A stretch of DNA of 33,513 nucleotides from Plakobranchus ocellatus (taxonomy: Eukaryota > Mollusca > Gastropoda > Plakobranchidae), in contig BLXT01008489.1 of the NCBI GenBank assembly GCA_019648995.1, forward strand, positions 717,893 through 751,405. Direction: 5' to 3'. Under the pieces are notes generated by a model. That model did not search any database, had not been told where the DNA came from, and worked only from the letters and a program-made list of their open reading frames with translations. Positions within the stretch are counted from its first letter, which is position 1. Every line of letters begins with the position of its first letter. Below, piece after piece: positions 1-10,927 of the stretch. The translations under genes and the position numbers were made by a program.

Positions 1-395
1 ATACACACAGGTAAGCTGTAAGCTATAAGCTATGATAATAATCATTTTAAAGTCAACATTGTACACAATGTAGTAGGCCTAAAGAAACATTACTAGCCTA
101 CCATGTCGGCAATATATCAAAGAAACCAGAGGTTGGTTTTTGGGAGTTGCAGCCCGACCTTCAAGTCAGTTCCACATCAAAGTAATTTGAGATGCCGGCT
201 ATGTCTAGTTTTAACACTACATGAATGATGATCTGCATACAAACACCATTTACAAAAAAATAGCTTAATACCGCATTTTTCATAATAGATTTATCTTAAT
301 TCTTATAATAGCCAAGATGTTTTGTTCTAGATCTACTTGGAAAAATCCTATAAGATCTGCACACCGAGTGATAATTAGATCTAATGCACTGAAGG
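1..395. other. No gene seen
   Basis: AT-rich unique sequence. CAGGTAAG at 9-16 looks like a donor site, so an exon could end at base 10, but nothing upstream is visible to test it. Confidence 0.4.
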
Positions 396-417
396 CTAGC
401 CACCTTATTATCCAATC

Positions 418-465
<48 letters not shown>

Positions 466-568
466 CTCATCTTAAATTAGTTTTTAAAATGTTATTTTCC
501 TCTTCCTTAGTTGTTAGCGTCGACGGGGATTTTTTTTTCTTAGGCTATGTTCTGGTGTTTTCTTTGTC

Positions 569-606
<38 letters not shown>

Positions 607-809
607 TAGCGTCGATGTGGATTTTTTTTTCTAAGTCTAGCCACCTTATCATCCAATCTAATCTCTCTTTCTCTCTCTCTCTCTCTCTCAGTCTCATCTT
701 AAATTAGTTTTAAAAATGTGGTATTTTCCTCTTCTTTAGTTGTTAGCGTCGATGGGGATTTTTTTTTTAGGCTATGTTCTGATGTTTTCTTTGTCCAGCC
801 TCTCTCTCT

Positions 810-843
<34 letters not shown>

Positions 844-928
844 TTTCTCACTCTCTCTCTTTCTCTCTCACTCTTAGCGTTGATGGGGATTTTTTTTTCT
901 CAGACTATGTTCTGATGGTTTTTTTGTC

Positions 929-965
<37 letters not shown>

Positions 966-1071
966 TCTTAGAGTGGATGTGGATTTTTTGTCCAGCCTCT
1001 CTCTCTCTCACTCTCTGTTTCTCCTTTTATCACTGTTAGTGTTTCTCAGTAATGCTCTCTCTTTCTCTTTT

Positions 1072-1110
<39 letters not shown>
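396..1110 (+). repeat. Higher-order repeat of (CT)n blocks
   Basis: Long (CT)n runs alternate with a unique spacer. The unit starting CTAGCCACCTTATTATCCAA at 396 recurs at 637 (period 241) with AGTCTCATCTTAAATTAG, TTGTTAGCGTCGA-GGGG and GGCTATGTTCTG-TGTTTTC in both. Truncated spacers (GCGTTGATGGGGAT, GAGTGGATGTGGATTTTTTG) follow at about 870-990. Apparent serine-leucine reading frames here are translations of (CT)n, not genes. Confidence 0.92.
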
Positions 1111-1114
<4 letters not shown>

Positions 1115-1119
1115 ATCTG

Positions 1120-1187
<68 letters not shown>

Positions 1188-1196
1188 GATAGATAA
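1111..1196 (+). repeat. (CTAT)n tetranucleotide microsatellite
   Basis: About 18 uninterrupted copies of CTAT follow the (CT)n array, ending in TAGATAGATA, its reverse complement, which gives the end of the tract hairpin potential. Confidence 0.97.
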
Positions 1197-1929
1197 TATC
1201 AAGATCCAGGACTGTTTGAAATTTCACGAAACGCTTATTTTGTTTCTTAATGTATAATCAAAATTTGATAATGGTCTTAGAGATCTTAATTTAGGCTTTA
1301 GTTTAGGCCTAAGCCTACGCAGACTTGAATACATTTTAGGCCGACATGACTTGCCTAGATCTTAGACATTTCAAATAGAGCAAAGGAAAACTCGATGTTT
1401 TCTTTTTATTTAATATACTATGGGTCATAATTTTAAGCCTTATTGAGATTCTATAGACCTGTCTCACATAGGTTTTCTTTTTCCATGAACCTTTTATTGA
1501 ATGAGCTAGATTTTGAGTTGTATACACTGCAGTGCACCTTTAAAAAAATTCATCATCCAGGCCCTAAGCCTGCAGGTCTTGAAGGCTTGATAAATGGTGA
1601 TATTATTGGACTAATGGTAGTGAGAAGGAAGATACATTCTTGCATCTTTTAGAGTCGAAAATTCAATAATTAGCCTCTAATGTTACACTTTAATGTTATG
1701 GAAGTCTATAGTTGAGTATGTAATTAAGGTGTAGTACGGTTTATCCATGCATATTTGTTTATACTGGATATTCCTGTGAGACTCTCTAAATTCCTGTGAA
1801 TAGTGGTGAATATTCCTGTGAGCACAATTTGGGGTTGGCAGGTCTGCTCAACGCGATACTTTCTGATTGTTGCTAGGCTCTAGCCATTGCCAGTTCTGTC
1901 AAGTAATGATCTATCTGTAATTGTGGAGC
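1197..1929. other. No gene seen
   Basis: Unique AT-rich DNA. ATTCCTGTGA occurs three times within 55 bases (about 1769, 1790 and 1811), a small decayed tandem repeat. Confidence 0.5.
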
Positions 1930-2850
1930 TTAACCCCTTCAATGCTGGGGTATATAACCCCTTTAATGCCAGGGCCGGTCAGATGAAAACAGTCTTACGT
2001 CAAAGAAATGGCTCTAGTTTGCTTATTTGGACCATTAGAAGTATGAAACTTTGCATTTTTGTTGGAAATTGAATGTAATATGATTTCAATTGAACATTAT
2101 AAAAGTAATGAAGAAAATTTTTTTTATACATAATTTTTCATGGGAAATTTAGAACATTTAAGGACAAAATCAACAGCGAAGTGTAAAAGATACTACTTAA
2201 ATTACAAAAAAAAATAACAATTTTGCTACCCAAATATCGGCTATTTATAACAATAAGTAAACCACCCAACTCATAGGTTGGTTACATCCAATAAACAAGT
2301 TTGGTGTGGTAATCCCTGAAGCATGATGGTATGCACAGTGCTGGTTGTAACCTGTCCCTCCTCTAGTTCTAGGCCCTCGTCCTCTAGATCTACCCCTAAC
2401 CCATCCTCACACTATATGTCGATCTACAACTTCAGCTTGGTCATTTCTATATCTAGATGAAGAGCTAAAGCTAGATCTAGATCTAGATCTGTACGCATTA
2501 TTTTCGCCCTCATAAACTTGATCATTAGGCCTATCACTGCTACTAGGACTAGCCTCTAGATCTAGAACTTCTTCAATGCTCTCTCGCATCAAATCATTCA
2601 AGGTATGACTTTGATTTTCATCAACATCACTTTCACCATTATCAAAATCATCTTCCTCGCTGTCAGGATCATTGATTATCAGATTTCGAACATCTAGATC
2701 ACTAAAAATGGGCCAGAAAGCATCACCACTCCAACTAGGCCTACATCTATCCGGATCCATGTTTACCAAGTACAGAGAGAGGAACTAAAAAAATTCCAGG
2801 AAAAACATATTTTTTCAACAAGACGATACAAATTGTGTCCAAATGATCTA
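1930..2850 (-). mobile_element. Decayed piggyBac-like element, N-terminal part
   Basis: A TTAA at 1930-1933 is followed by CCCCTTCAATGCTGGGG, and 16 bases further by a near-repeat, CCCCTTTAATGCCAGGG. This resembles the C-rich start of piggyBac terminal repeats next to their TTAA target. The minus-strand frame inside has the composition expected of a piggyBac N-terminus. No matching right end was found: an AAGGGGTGTAATG word at 2850-2862 is the nearest candidate and is weak. The element is best read as truncated or internally deleted; the family assignment rests on composition and the TTAA end. Confidence 0.45.
2407..2769 (-). pseudogene. piggyBac-like transposase N-terminal fragment with premature stop
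   Basis: Open frame of 120 codons. It starts MVNMDPDRCRPSWSGD and passes through an acidic stretch (NDPDSEEDDFDNGESDVDE), a leucine-containing helix (LNDLMRESIEEVLDLEAS) and an Arg/Ser stretch (YRSRSRSSFSSSSRYR). It then ends at a TGA. Beyond the TGA the same frame continues with an Arg/Gly run (GWVRGRSRGRGPRTRGG). Acidic plus RG-rich disordered N-termini are common in piggyBac-type transposases and precede the DDE core. The core itself is absent, so this is a dead relic. A host gene with a disordered acidic N-terminus is possible, but the stop and the TTAA-associated C-rich end favour a transposon. Confidence 0.45.
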
Positions 2851-3525
2851 AGGGGTGTAATGCATAAAATGAGAACATAATTGGCATGCTTAATTCCCTT
2901 TTAATATTTGAAAACAGTGACAAAAGAGGCCCGAGATGGTTTCGGGCCTATAGGCATTATAGCAGCTTTTTAAGGCCAGAGATGGTCTCGCGTGAAGTAT
3001 TCATGGAGTTAAGGGCAAGTGTGGCACTCAGGGGTGATTTTCGTTATTTCTTAAATGATACCCTTATAAGTGGTTGTTATATATGACCCCCAATAAGTGA
3101 TATAAACAACCAAAATGTTTTTTTTAATTACCGTTATTTAGCAACAGAAAAGATGTCGGCCATCTTGGATATAAACATAATTATCAAAGTCTTATAACTT
3201 CGGAACTATGCTAAATTTGAAGGTTTTCATGTAAGCTTTTGTGGTTACATAGAAAAGGGAAATTTTTATGAAATTTTGAAAAATATTTATTTGATAGCAT
3301 CAAATTTTAGCATACATAAAAATTTACTTTAAAAAATTTGTAGATGCGATTCCAAAAAACTTACATGAAAAGCTAGATATTTATTACTGCCCTAAAATTT
3401 CATGGCAAGTTTCAGAAAAATTTATGAAAATCTCCAAAGTTTATAAGAACATTTATCTGAAATAAACTCACTATGAGAAAATGGCCGATAAAGTCTGAGC
3501 AAAAATATTTTGGTTTTCTGACCAA

Positions 3526-3760
3526 TTATGCGATGCTATCTCCATATAATGGGCCTCCTTCAGCTCTCTCATGCTCTTCCTGTTGCACCCGTCTCGTTTC
3601 GGCCATTTTCTTGCGTCCAGTTCATGCTGGCTATCACTCATGAAACTTCACTCAAAAGCCAACAAAGCATTATATGAACAAATTAGCATAAGAATAGGTG
3701 ATCTCTGTATCACGCTGTGACGTCAGATCTTTGCCTCAATTTCATTGGGCGGTAACAGCT
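3526..3760 (-). promoter_or_regulatory. Possible promoter-like patch with CRE and CCAAT words
   Basis: On the minus strand CCGCCCAATGAAATT (plus about 3742-3756) precedes TGACGTCA (3718-3725), and about 77 bases downstream an ATG at 3641 opens a frame of about 56 codons (MSDSQHELDARKWPKRDG...). It is locally more GC-rich than the surroundings. The frame has no recognised domain. Chance occurrence is quite possible. Confidence 0.2.
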
Positions 3761-4080
3761 CGCAGGACTGACTGTCAGAAATGGCAATTATGAATTTACA
3801 CTAAAAGATATTTTCAGCTGACGTTAGGCATAATAACACTCCTCAGATAACTACAAATTGGATAAACCTCACAAAATACCCGCCGTCAAAATTTGATCTG
3901 GTGACCCGAATTGACCTTAGAACCCCCCTTTCCAGAAGCTGCACTTGTTCTTAATATTCAATCAGGCCTGCATATCTTTGATGAGTGAGTCTACATCTAT
4001 TCAAAGTGACCAAAAGGAAGTTCATATAGAAGAGAACACAACGACCAACTCAAACCTAACTTATAAAAACAAATTAAACA

Positions 4081-4140
4081 ATATAGAGTATCCGTAACAA
4101 TGTTTCACCCTTAAGGCTTTATCAAGTAAAAAAATGATGA
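4081..4140 (-). repeat. Dispersed repeat copy related to the 14364-14522 inverted repeat
   Basis: AGAGTATCCGTAACAATG, then TTTCACCCTTAAGGC and TTTATCAAGTAA, align with the reverse complement of 14489-14540 across about 45 bases (for example AGAGTATACGTGACAACG, then TTTCGCCCATAAGGC). On the minus strand it has the same TTGATAA-GCC-loop-GGTGAAAC layout. This shows the motif belongs to a repeat family and is not a chance palindrome. Confidence 0.75.
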
Positions 4141-7100
4141 TTAGGTAAACAGATTGCAATTTATGCATTTAGGCTATGTTAGGCAGGTTACCTTAGTGCT
4201 TTGCACCTTTATAAACATGAACTGATATCCTCTACACCCTTCCTTGACTTAAAGGTACACCTCTATGAATTTCAAAATTGAAACTTGGTTTAACTTAGTG
4301 CTTTTTTTTTTTTTAAATTTTTTTGTTGCTGTTGTTTAATTAGCATCAGTTCCTGTCGTATTCAGATCTGTTCCACATTTTGTGTACTTTTTCAAAAGTA
4401 GGCATGTCAGAAGATGTAAAATGCTGAAAAAAGTTAATTAATTGACAGGTTTTTATTTCCTTTTCAATAGTGCTGGTAAGGGAGTTAGGGTATGCAGTTC
4501 TGGCACTGAATCAGCTAATTCTATCTTTCCATCGGTGCATGCAAAGCTGCAGTGGAAAAATCTTTCTTTGGAAATTGGGAAAATACTGATCTCTTGATAA
4601 AGAGGAAAAAAATTTGAACTTGTGTTTTTTTCTGTCTCAAGTCATCAGGACTAAGTGGATCAATCCACCCTTTATACAACAGACTTTTGTCTAACTCTTA
4701 TTTGCTGGGAAGACCATTTGACAACGTCATTATTCAACAAAATTTGTTAATAATCCAGTAAAATGTAAATAAAGATAGATAACTAAGCAAAAATATGTGT
4801 TGTTGTGGATTCAAGTAAAAAAAAAATGTCACTTCCCCTTTTGAACTTGAAATAGATCAAGATGTATGGCTTACCATCTATATATTAATTTTGCATTCTT
4901 TACAAATTGTTTCACCCCTTTAAAAAAATGTCCCCCCCCTCCTCTACTTCAGTTTTGACTTAATTCCTACCAGGGGCATTTCAAATACAATCTTACATAT
5001 TTTGAGATTTTTTGACATTACTCCCATCCCCATTTACACTTTTCTTATATTGTTGATTTTTTATAATTATAATAATAACATCAAATACAATAATAATAAA
5101 AATTATCGATGATTTGTTAGCTTATTAAGCATTAACTGTAAGTTAAGAATTGCCATTTTAAAAATATTGAATGATGATGGCATAATGAAATTTTGCATGC
5201 ACACATGATGGTTGTGAATGAGAGTTCTGGCGTGTTGGGCTAGGCCTCTACTCATGAGAATTTACCTCCTAATACTTCTCCTATTCAGGGCTTTGGCATA
5301 CGTACGTGTATGCCAACTGTACATTCTTCTTGAGTTGCATGTTAGACAGCAGCTGAGAGAAGTTGAAAGTTTGGAGCACAGAATGCATACTGTTGCTACA
5401 AAACCACTATTACAATTTAATTTTTTTCTTTAAAATTAGTATTCCTGCGCCAGTGGTTGTGAAAGAAAATACTCTGCACCTGGCTTTCTTTAGGATTTGA
5501 ACCACAAATTCTTTATTGCAACTCTCACAAGGACTAGCGGACATTGTGGCACACACTATTTGCTTTTTTAAACAACTGTCAATAATCGGTAATTGGAGAA
5601 AAGATTTTGTTGGATCTAAAGGGCCAGGAGCTCTCAGTAACCAATGTGTGTGGAAATTTGTAAATATCAGACACACGAAAGAATTTAAATAAATTTCCGA
5701 AGCAATGATTTATTGTTGCAGTCTTAAAACATATTTTAGGCTTACTACTTTGTGACAAGGGGTAATAATAGTCATTAGTGAAACCCTTTGCTGTTATTTC
5801 ACTTTAAGATATTCTCTAGAAAACAAAAAGTTGCACACCAAACATTTAATGATGTTTTTTCCATTTAGCTGTGACTTGCGCCCTACCCAGTTCCGGAACA
5901 TTATTATTTTGTTTGGCATGCTCAATAAGGTTTCAGTAGGGTTCTAAAATATTGTTTAATAAATCTGTAAAACGACTTCAGGATTTTAAAATATGCCCCC
6001 TTAAGATGGCATGATCTAGAGTAAAATATCTATATTTTTGTGGATTTCATTGACACCCCACAAAAATTTGTATAGGCATTACACATTTGAGTTAGGCTCC
6101 ATTATAATAAGGTATGACATTTATATCATGCAAATCCATCGTATAATCACTACTCTATGCACTTTACAGACATATTCATGAAAAACATCCAAATGCATAT
6201 AATGTATATATGCAATTCTACATTTACTCAGTTAATCATTCAAACTGGCAAAAATGTAAAATTAACAATCTAATATAAATATGGGGATATGATGCTTTAT
6301 ACTGATTCATTTATTGATTGTATGTTGTGAATGGTCATCTCACAGAAGTGTAATATTACATCGGTTCAACTTAGATCTATGTGAAATGTGTAATTTGCAT
6401 GGTGGAGTTGAAGATTACAAAAAAAAAAAAGACATGTCACATATTAATGGGTGCTTTTGGTTGTCTATTTTGAAAGCAAATGATCTTTAGCCCAAATAGA
6501 CTATTAGGCCTGTAACCGATCAAATAGATCTTGGCCTAGTAATGGTTTGAAAAAAACCCAAACAAACCTAGATTTATAACTTGGTAAATTTTAGATATCT
6601 ATAAGTTGCAATATGTAGATAAGCCAGTGCTAGATCTAGAACTTATATATCTCGTCAGTTTGAGAATTGAAACTTGACCTAATTACATTTGAATCAAACA
6701 AAGTAAGGATATGATGGAAACACCAAGAAATAGATTCATGATAGCCATGAAAATTTTTTTGGATGTTAGAATGGAAGAATTAACTTGCTTTGGGCCCATG
6801 CCTGGGACCTGGAGCTAAATCTACATCTAGATCTAGAGTAAACATTTTTTGAAGAATCCAAATTTAGATCATCCTTTTATTCTCAACGTCTTTCCCAGAT
6901 AATAATTTCTTTTATGATCTGTTATTTTTTTGTAAATCTAGCGTTGAAAATTTGCTTAACATCAGGGTGAATAAATTAGGAGTATATATGTGCTAAGCCT
7001 TATAAACAATCTAGACAGAAACTGCTATTTATTTGGATATTTCCCTTACACTCTTGCCCATCCTTGTAATATTAAGCACAATAGAGGTATAGATTCATTA

Positions 7101-7466
7101 CATGCTGAAGTTTTTGTAGGTTTTTTTTTTTTGTTCAGCCAATCAATTCTTGTTATCTTTAGGACTGTTTTGATTTTTTTTTTTTTTTTTTTTAAATCTC
7201 ATGTTCCATATTTTTGCCATTCGTGCTCCACAAAAAAAATGTTCAAGGATAGTAATATCTGAAGTAGCCCACAGCTTCATCTTATTTACTGACCAAAGGA
7301 TAAAGTCCCAAAAATATAGTAAAAGTCAATTAAAAAATTATACTTTGTGATCATACCTTTAATTATCGGAACCATAAATTGAAACTGAAAACAAAACTCT
7401 CCTGCCAAGAGGAACTCTTAACCCCAGTGGATGTTGATTTTTAAAAAGGACCTACTCCATACTTAC

Positions 7467-7565
7467 AACGTATATTATATCACCAACTTTGGGCAGGCGA
7501 TCCCATTTATCAGTTAAATCTGTATTGGGATGTGATTCTAAGTACTTTAAGCGAATTTTTTTTTT
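7467..7565 (-). CDS. Candidate internal exon of unknown minus-strand gene
   Basis: A 99-base open block lies between an acceptor (TTAATCTCAG) and a perfect donor (GTAAGT, plus-strand 7461-7466), phase 0 at both ends. The 33 residues begin KKKIRLKYLESHPNTD, continue LTDKWDRLPKVGDIIYV and look protein-like, not random. I do not recognise the family. A second minus-strand stretch near 8370-8448 contains a similar core (IGDSVRFVDLNPDGTYMLVF), but it has a stop two codons upstream and no clean acceptor in frame. The two share the word TTGGTGATA at the matching place. The upstream polypyrimidine tract of this exon is weak. Confidence 0.3.
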
Positions 7566-9347
7566 CTGAGATTAAGTTACTCTTATCTTGTTATTAAACT
7601 TTATTATGATTAATTTCATCACTATTGTAGTTATATACTATTATTTCTATTAATGTTTCGTTTTTCTTTTTTATTGCATATTATTAGTCTTCAAATTTAC
7701 ATAGTAATTCGTTTACAATTCATGATGCATACTGAATCAAAAGGCTACTACAGTGAAAGGTTGAGTTAAATTCCATCAAAGCATGAAGTTGTAGATCAAG
7801 GAATGTAAAGAATAATTCACAGGAATTAGTTGCTGTGGCATCAGACAGCACATTTGCATAATGAAAGCTGAAAAACCTAATAATGGACAGTCTGTGAAAT
7901 AACAAATATTAGCTGTAATGCCAATAAAACCCCCTCCTCCCCATGTGGTCAAGAAATGTGAAATTTGCATCATTAGTCCTGGCATAAAAAAACAAACTAT
8001 AAAATGTTAGAAGCTCAGGAAATCAAACTTTATAGATAAGGAGTCGTATAATTATTTAGATGCTAACATTTTTCTAGCATTCCTTTTCTGAAGGATATTG
8101 CATATTATTTTGTTTTTGTTTCACATACTAGATGTAGATTAAATGGAAAACGAGCTTTTAAACTTGCGCAAGATTTATTAATTTTTACTTGTAACCTTAT
8201 GTATTCATTCCTTTTTGATGTGACAGTAACAACAAAATTTCCTTATATTGTCATATTAATAAATCTCTAGATACAATTCTCTTTGCTTGCTGTTTGCCAT
8301 TATGTGGGGCACTAGTTTAATATTATTTTCTTATGCCTAGCAGTAGACTTTAATCAATAGTGTTACTTGAAGTTCCACTTCATGAAATACCAGCATATAC
8401 GTGCCATCTGGGTTGAGATCTACAAATCTTACACTATCACCAATTGTGGGTCATGTAATTGACTGTAGGACTAAGTGAGTTATGTGAAACACATGGATCA
8501 GGTTGGCTGCTTTTAATCGAGGTTATCTGCCTCATTTTCCAAGCAAATATACACGCTTGAAACTGCATTCAAGGCGAGGCCTGCATCACATTTCACAGAA
8601 TATTTTCATTCTACATAATTTGCTTACACCCAGATCAATACTGACAGTAGAACAGATAGACAACAATATTCTTTACAGTAGTTAAGGTTTTTTTCATTTG
8701 AAAATCAGATTATACACAGCTTATGTCTAGCCACCTCGATTTACAAAGTAGGAATGGATTTACATTGACTTAGACATAACACAGCCATAAAATCATTAAT
8801 TTTATTTAGACTGCAACTCTCCTCACTTGAATATTTGTCTCAAACATTGTCTTTTCTTCGTTTGATCTAGGTAAGTCAGATTGTAAATCTATTATCTTTC
8901 ATCTGCACTTTGTCAATTTACCTCCAAGTCCTTGCTCAATTTGATGAATGTGTCTTAAAACTAGTTGAGTAGCACCTTGGCATTTATTCATAGAGGATTT
9001 AAACTTTTTACTCTGCTGCCTAGTTGTCTTCTTATGGTAACCTTCCTTTTAATATACAGTATATCATAGTGGTATAATGATTAAGCCCTCTTTCAGATCT
9101 AGAGCAGCAAGTCTCCTCTGCAACGATTTGTCATGATTTTAGTAACTTGGGGTAGCATTTTGCACATAATCCAACTGCTTTTGTTATAAATCCTAAGTAT
9201 TTAATTTTTTGCAAATTGAAATGCAGTTTATTGAGAAAAAAGAATTTGCTGAAATTTTTCCAAGCTAGGTCTTTACTGCTTAATGTTGGAAGGCAATGTC
9301 TCATGGATAGTAATAATTCTGTGTGTGGTTTTGTCTTGTTCTCTCAG
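7566..9347. other. No supported gene
   Basis: Contains the unplaced minus-strand coding-like stretch at about 8370-8448. A tempting plus-strand exon ending at the GTAAGT at 8872 has stops in at least two frames. Otherwise AT-rich and without recognisable elements. Confidence 0.45.
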
Positions 9348-9508
9348 CTGACTCAGGACATCAAGCCAAGGCCACACTACAGCTTCATGAGGATCTGATG
9401 AGTGTCCTTCATGGAGAAATCATGAGGTGTATCAAGCAAACAGAAGCACTTACAACTACTCGCACAAGAGAGACTAGGACTCTGCGTGATATTGAGAACA
9501 AGCTTGAA
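9348..9508 (+). CDS. TRAF-family protein, internal exon encoding coiled coil (TRAF-N)
   Basis: First recognisable exon of a TRAF adaptor. TRAF proteins trimerise through a coiled coil and bind receptor tails with a MATH domain in the cytoplasm. The acceptor is a pyrimidine run ending TTCTCTCAG, and the donor is a perfect GTAAGT at 9509. The first two bases finish a split codon and the exon ends on a codon boundary. The 53 complete codons read as a charged, heptad-like helix (for example LQLHEDLMSVLHGEIMRCIK, then TRTRETRTLRDIENKLE) and continue in frame into the next exon, where the MATH domain begins. An alternative acceptor nine bases further in (CTGACTCAG) would keep the frame. The coil alone would not identify the family; the downstream MATH exons do. 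No RING or TRAF zinc-finger exon was recognised upstream, so the 5' part is missing. Confidence 0.85.
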
Positions 9509-10005
9509 GTAAGTTCATAGACTGTAAATACTACTACACTAATAAGACTAACCATTGTTCTTTCTGCAATGAAAATCTCCCGACTTAGAAACAGCAACCT
9601 CTATGATTTTGCGGGGACAGCATAGGTGCAGACTTGCTTGGCCAGCCAATTAACCACTGAAAGAAGCTAGTAGAGAGAAAGGAGGAGAGATAGTCAATAG
9701 ATGTGAAAATCTATGTTCATATCAAAATTAAAGATAGAAATTTCGACAAAATACGCTATCAAACACTTAATTTGAAAACAATTTCACTATTGATTACATG
9801 ATCATCCTAAATAAGTTATAGGCTTATTAATACATGGTCTTAACGCGTTTGAAGAATCTGTAGAGATGCGTTTGTAGACGGAAGGAGAGAGACAGAGAAA
9901 AAAAAGATGGAAAGAGAGTACATCTATTGATTGAAGATGCATAAAGAAAATGAATATTCTAACAAAAGCCATTAACAGCCAGAATAGTCAGAATAGGCCT
10001 CAAGT

Positions 10006-10148
10006 TCATAACTGTGGTGTCACAAATTTTACAAGTTTAGCAGCAGAAACAACTACAACAACAAGAACAGCAATGGCAACAATGGCAATAAGTAATCCAG
10101 TAATCAAGGCATCATCCTCTTTGTCTGGATGCACAATTTGTTTAGCTA
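10006..10148 (-). CDS. Candidate antisense terminal exon encoding a single membrane-spanning segment
   Basis: Within the first visible TRAF intron, on the opposite strand, TTTATTTTCCAG (a good acceptor) is followed by an open frame of 46 residues and a TGA. The residues read AKQIVHPDKEDDALITGLL, then a run rich in Ile, Ala and Val (IAIVAIAVLVVVVVSAA), then KLVKFVTPQL. This has the shape of an acidic extracellular stub, a helix of about 23 hydrophobic residues, a positive stop-transfer cluster and a short tail. The valine and alanine run comes from GTT/GCC-rich low-complexity DNA, so it could be a chance product of a trinucleotide tract. No upstream partner exon was identified. It may be a nested gene or an artefact. 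Confidence 0.3.
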
Positions 10149-10597
10149 CTGGAAAATAAACACTGTCACTGTGTCTGAGTCTACACCTATTTCTGCCATA
10201 AAAGTTTCAAAAAAAGATTTGTTGCTGGCCATCTTTATATTACAGATACTGTATTTTTCCTACCTCTAGACCAAAAATGTGATCATTGCAGAAAAACCAG
10301 CATTGCTGCAAATTCTATCTTGTAGGATTTAATGCAAGGTAGATTAGAAAGAGATAGAAGCTTTAAGTCCAGGTAGATTTACAAGCAGAGGATTAAAAAA
10401 GAGAAAAGTTATTTCTGGTCAATTTGACCCAACCAGTTCTGCACAATTTAAAGCAGTTTGATATGTATTGGTGCGTTTGCTTTACTAGAGGCCAATACTT
10501 CATTATTCTTTTTATGTGGGAACATTAAGTAGAGCATACTTTAATACCACCTGATGCAGAGAAGGATGATTATGTCTCCTTTTTTTTCCAAATCCAG

Positions 10598-10927
10598 GTC
10601 TTGGGACGTACCATAGGGACTATGGAGCTCCGTTTACAAGAAATTCAGGCATCAGTGCCCACAGAATTCGGTAAATTAATAGAGTGTGGGGACGGTGTTG
10701 CCACATGGTGTATTCCAGACTTTTCGCAACGCCGAAGAGCAGCTGTTAATAGATCTATGGACTTCATTGAGTCGCCACCATTTACTACAGGTACCATGGG
10801 ATACAAACTGCGGATGAGGCTCTTTCCTGATGGAGAGGGTAATGCAAAAGGGAACGCTCTGTCAGTCTTTCTGCAGCTTCTCCCTGGACCTGCTGATGAC
10901 CTGTTGTTGTGGCCTTTTCAAGCTGAT
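10598..10927 (+). CDS. TRAF-family protein, exon with end of coil and first half of MATH/TRAF-C domain
   Basis: Phase 0 at both ends: the acceptor is TTTTTTCCAAATCCAG, the donor GTAAGT at 10928, with 110 codons between. The first 20 or so residues finish the coil (GTMELRLQEIQA). The MATH domain then begins at about residue 32 with GVATWCIPDFSQRRR, matching the usual W-x-I-x-(D/N)-F opening of TRAF-C. Next come SPPFTTGTMGYKLRMRLFPDG, with the family F(Y/T)T-x-x-x-GYKL element, then GNAKGNALSVFLQLLPGPAD and LLLWPFQAD. The K/G-x-x-LS-(L/V)-F and WPF motifs are hallmark TRAF strands. The LLPG-x-x-D-x-LL-WPF spelling looks somewhat like TRAF4, but I cannot assign the paralogue. No frameshift or stop is seen, so the exon looks functional. 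Confidence 0.93.

Larger units (their letters stand above)
2851..7466. other. Mostly featureless intergenic or intronic DNA
   Basis: Apart from the patch at 3526-3760 and the repeat copy at 4081-4140, no exon, tRNA or element could be supported. If the TRAF gene starts outside the window, this is its upstream intron. Confidence 0.5.

Noticed and set aside
489..1188. Serine-leucine open frames of 65-72 codons
   Set aside because: They are translations of (CT)n and (CTAT)n microsatellites.
5218..5433. Plus-strand frame with a coil-like end (VRQQLREVESLEHRMH), considered as an upstream TRAF coil exon
   Set aside because: No usable donor before the in-frame stop, so it cannot join to the exon at 9348.
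5410..5676. Minus-strand 88-codon frame with PCESCNKEF, and a B-box-like GTGGTTCAAATCC in the same DNA
   Set aside because: Only one Cys pair, no complete zinc finger, no splice support; no A box at the right distance for a tRNA or SINE.
8370..8448. Minus-strand coding-like stretch PTIGDSVRFVDLNPDGTY
   Set aside because: A TGA lies immediately upstream in frame and no clean acceptor preserves the frame; kept only as supporting context for 7467-7565.
8811..8871. Possible TRAF exon between TTATTTAG and GTAAGT
   Set aside because: Stops occur in the frames tested; the donor match is probably chance.
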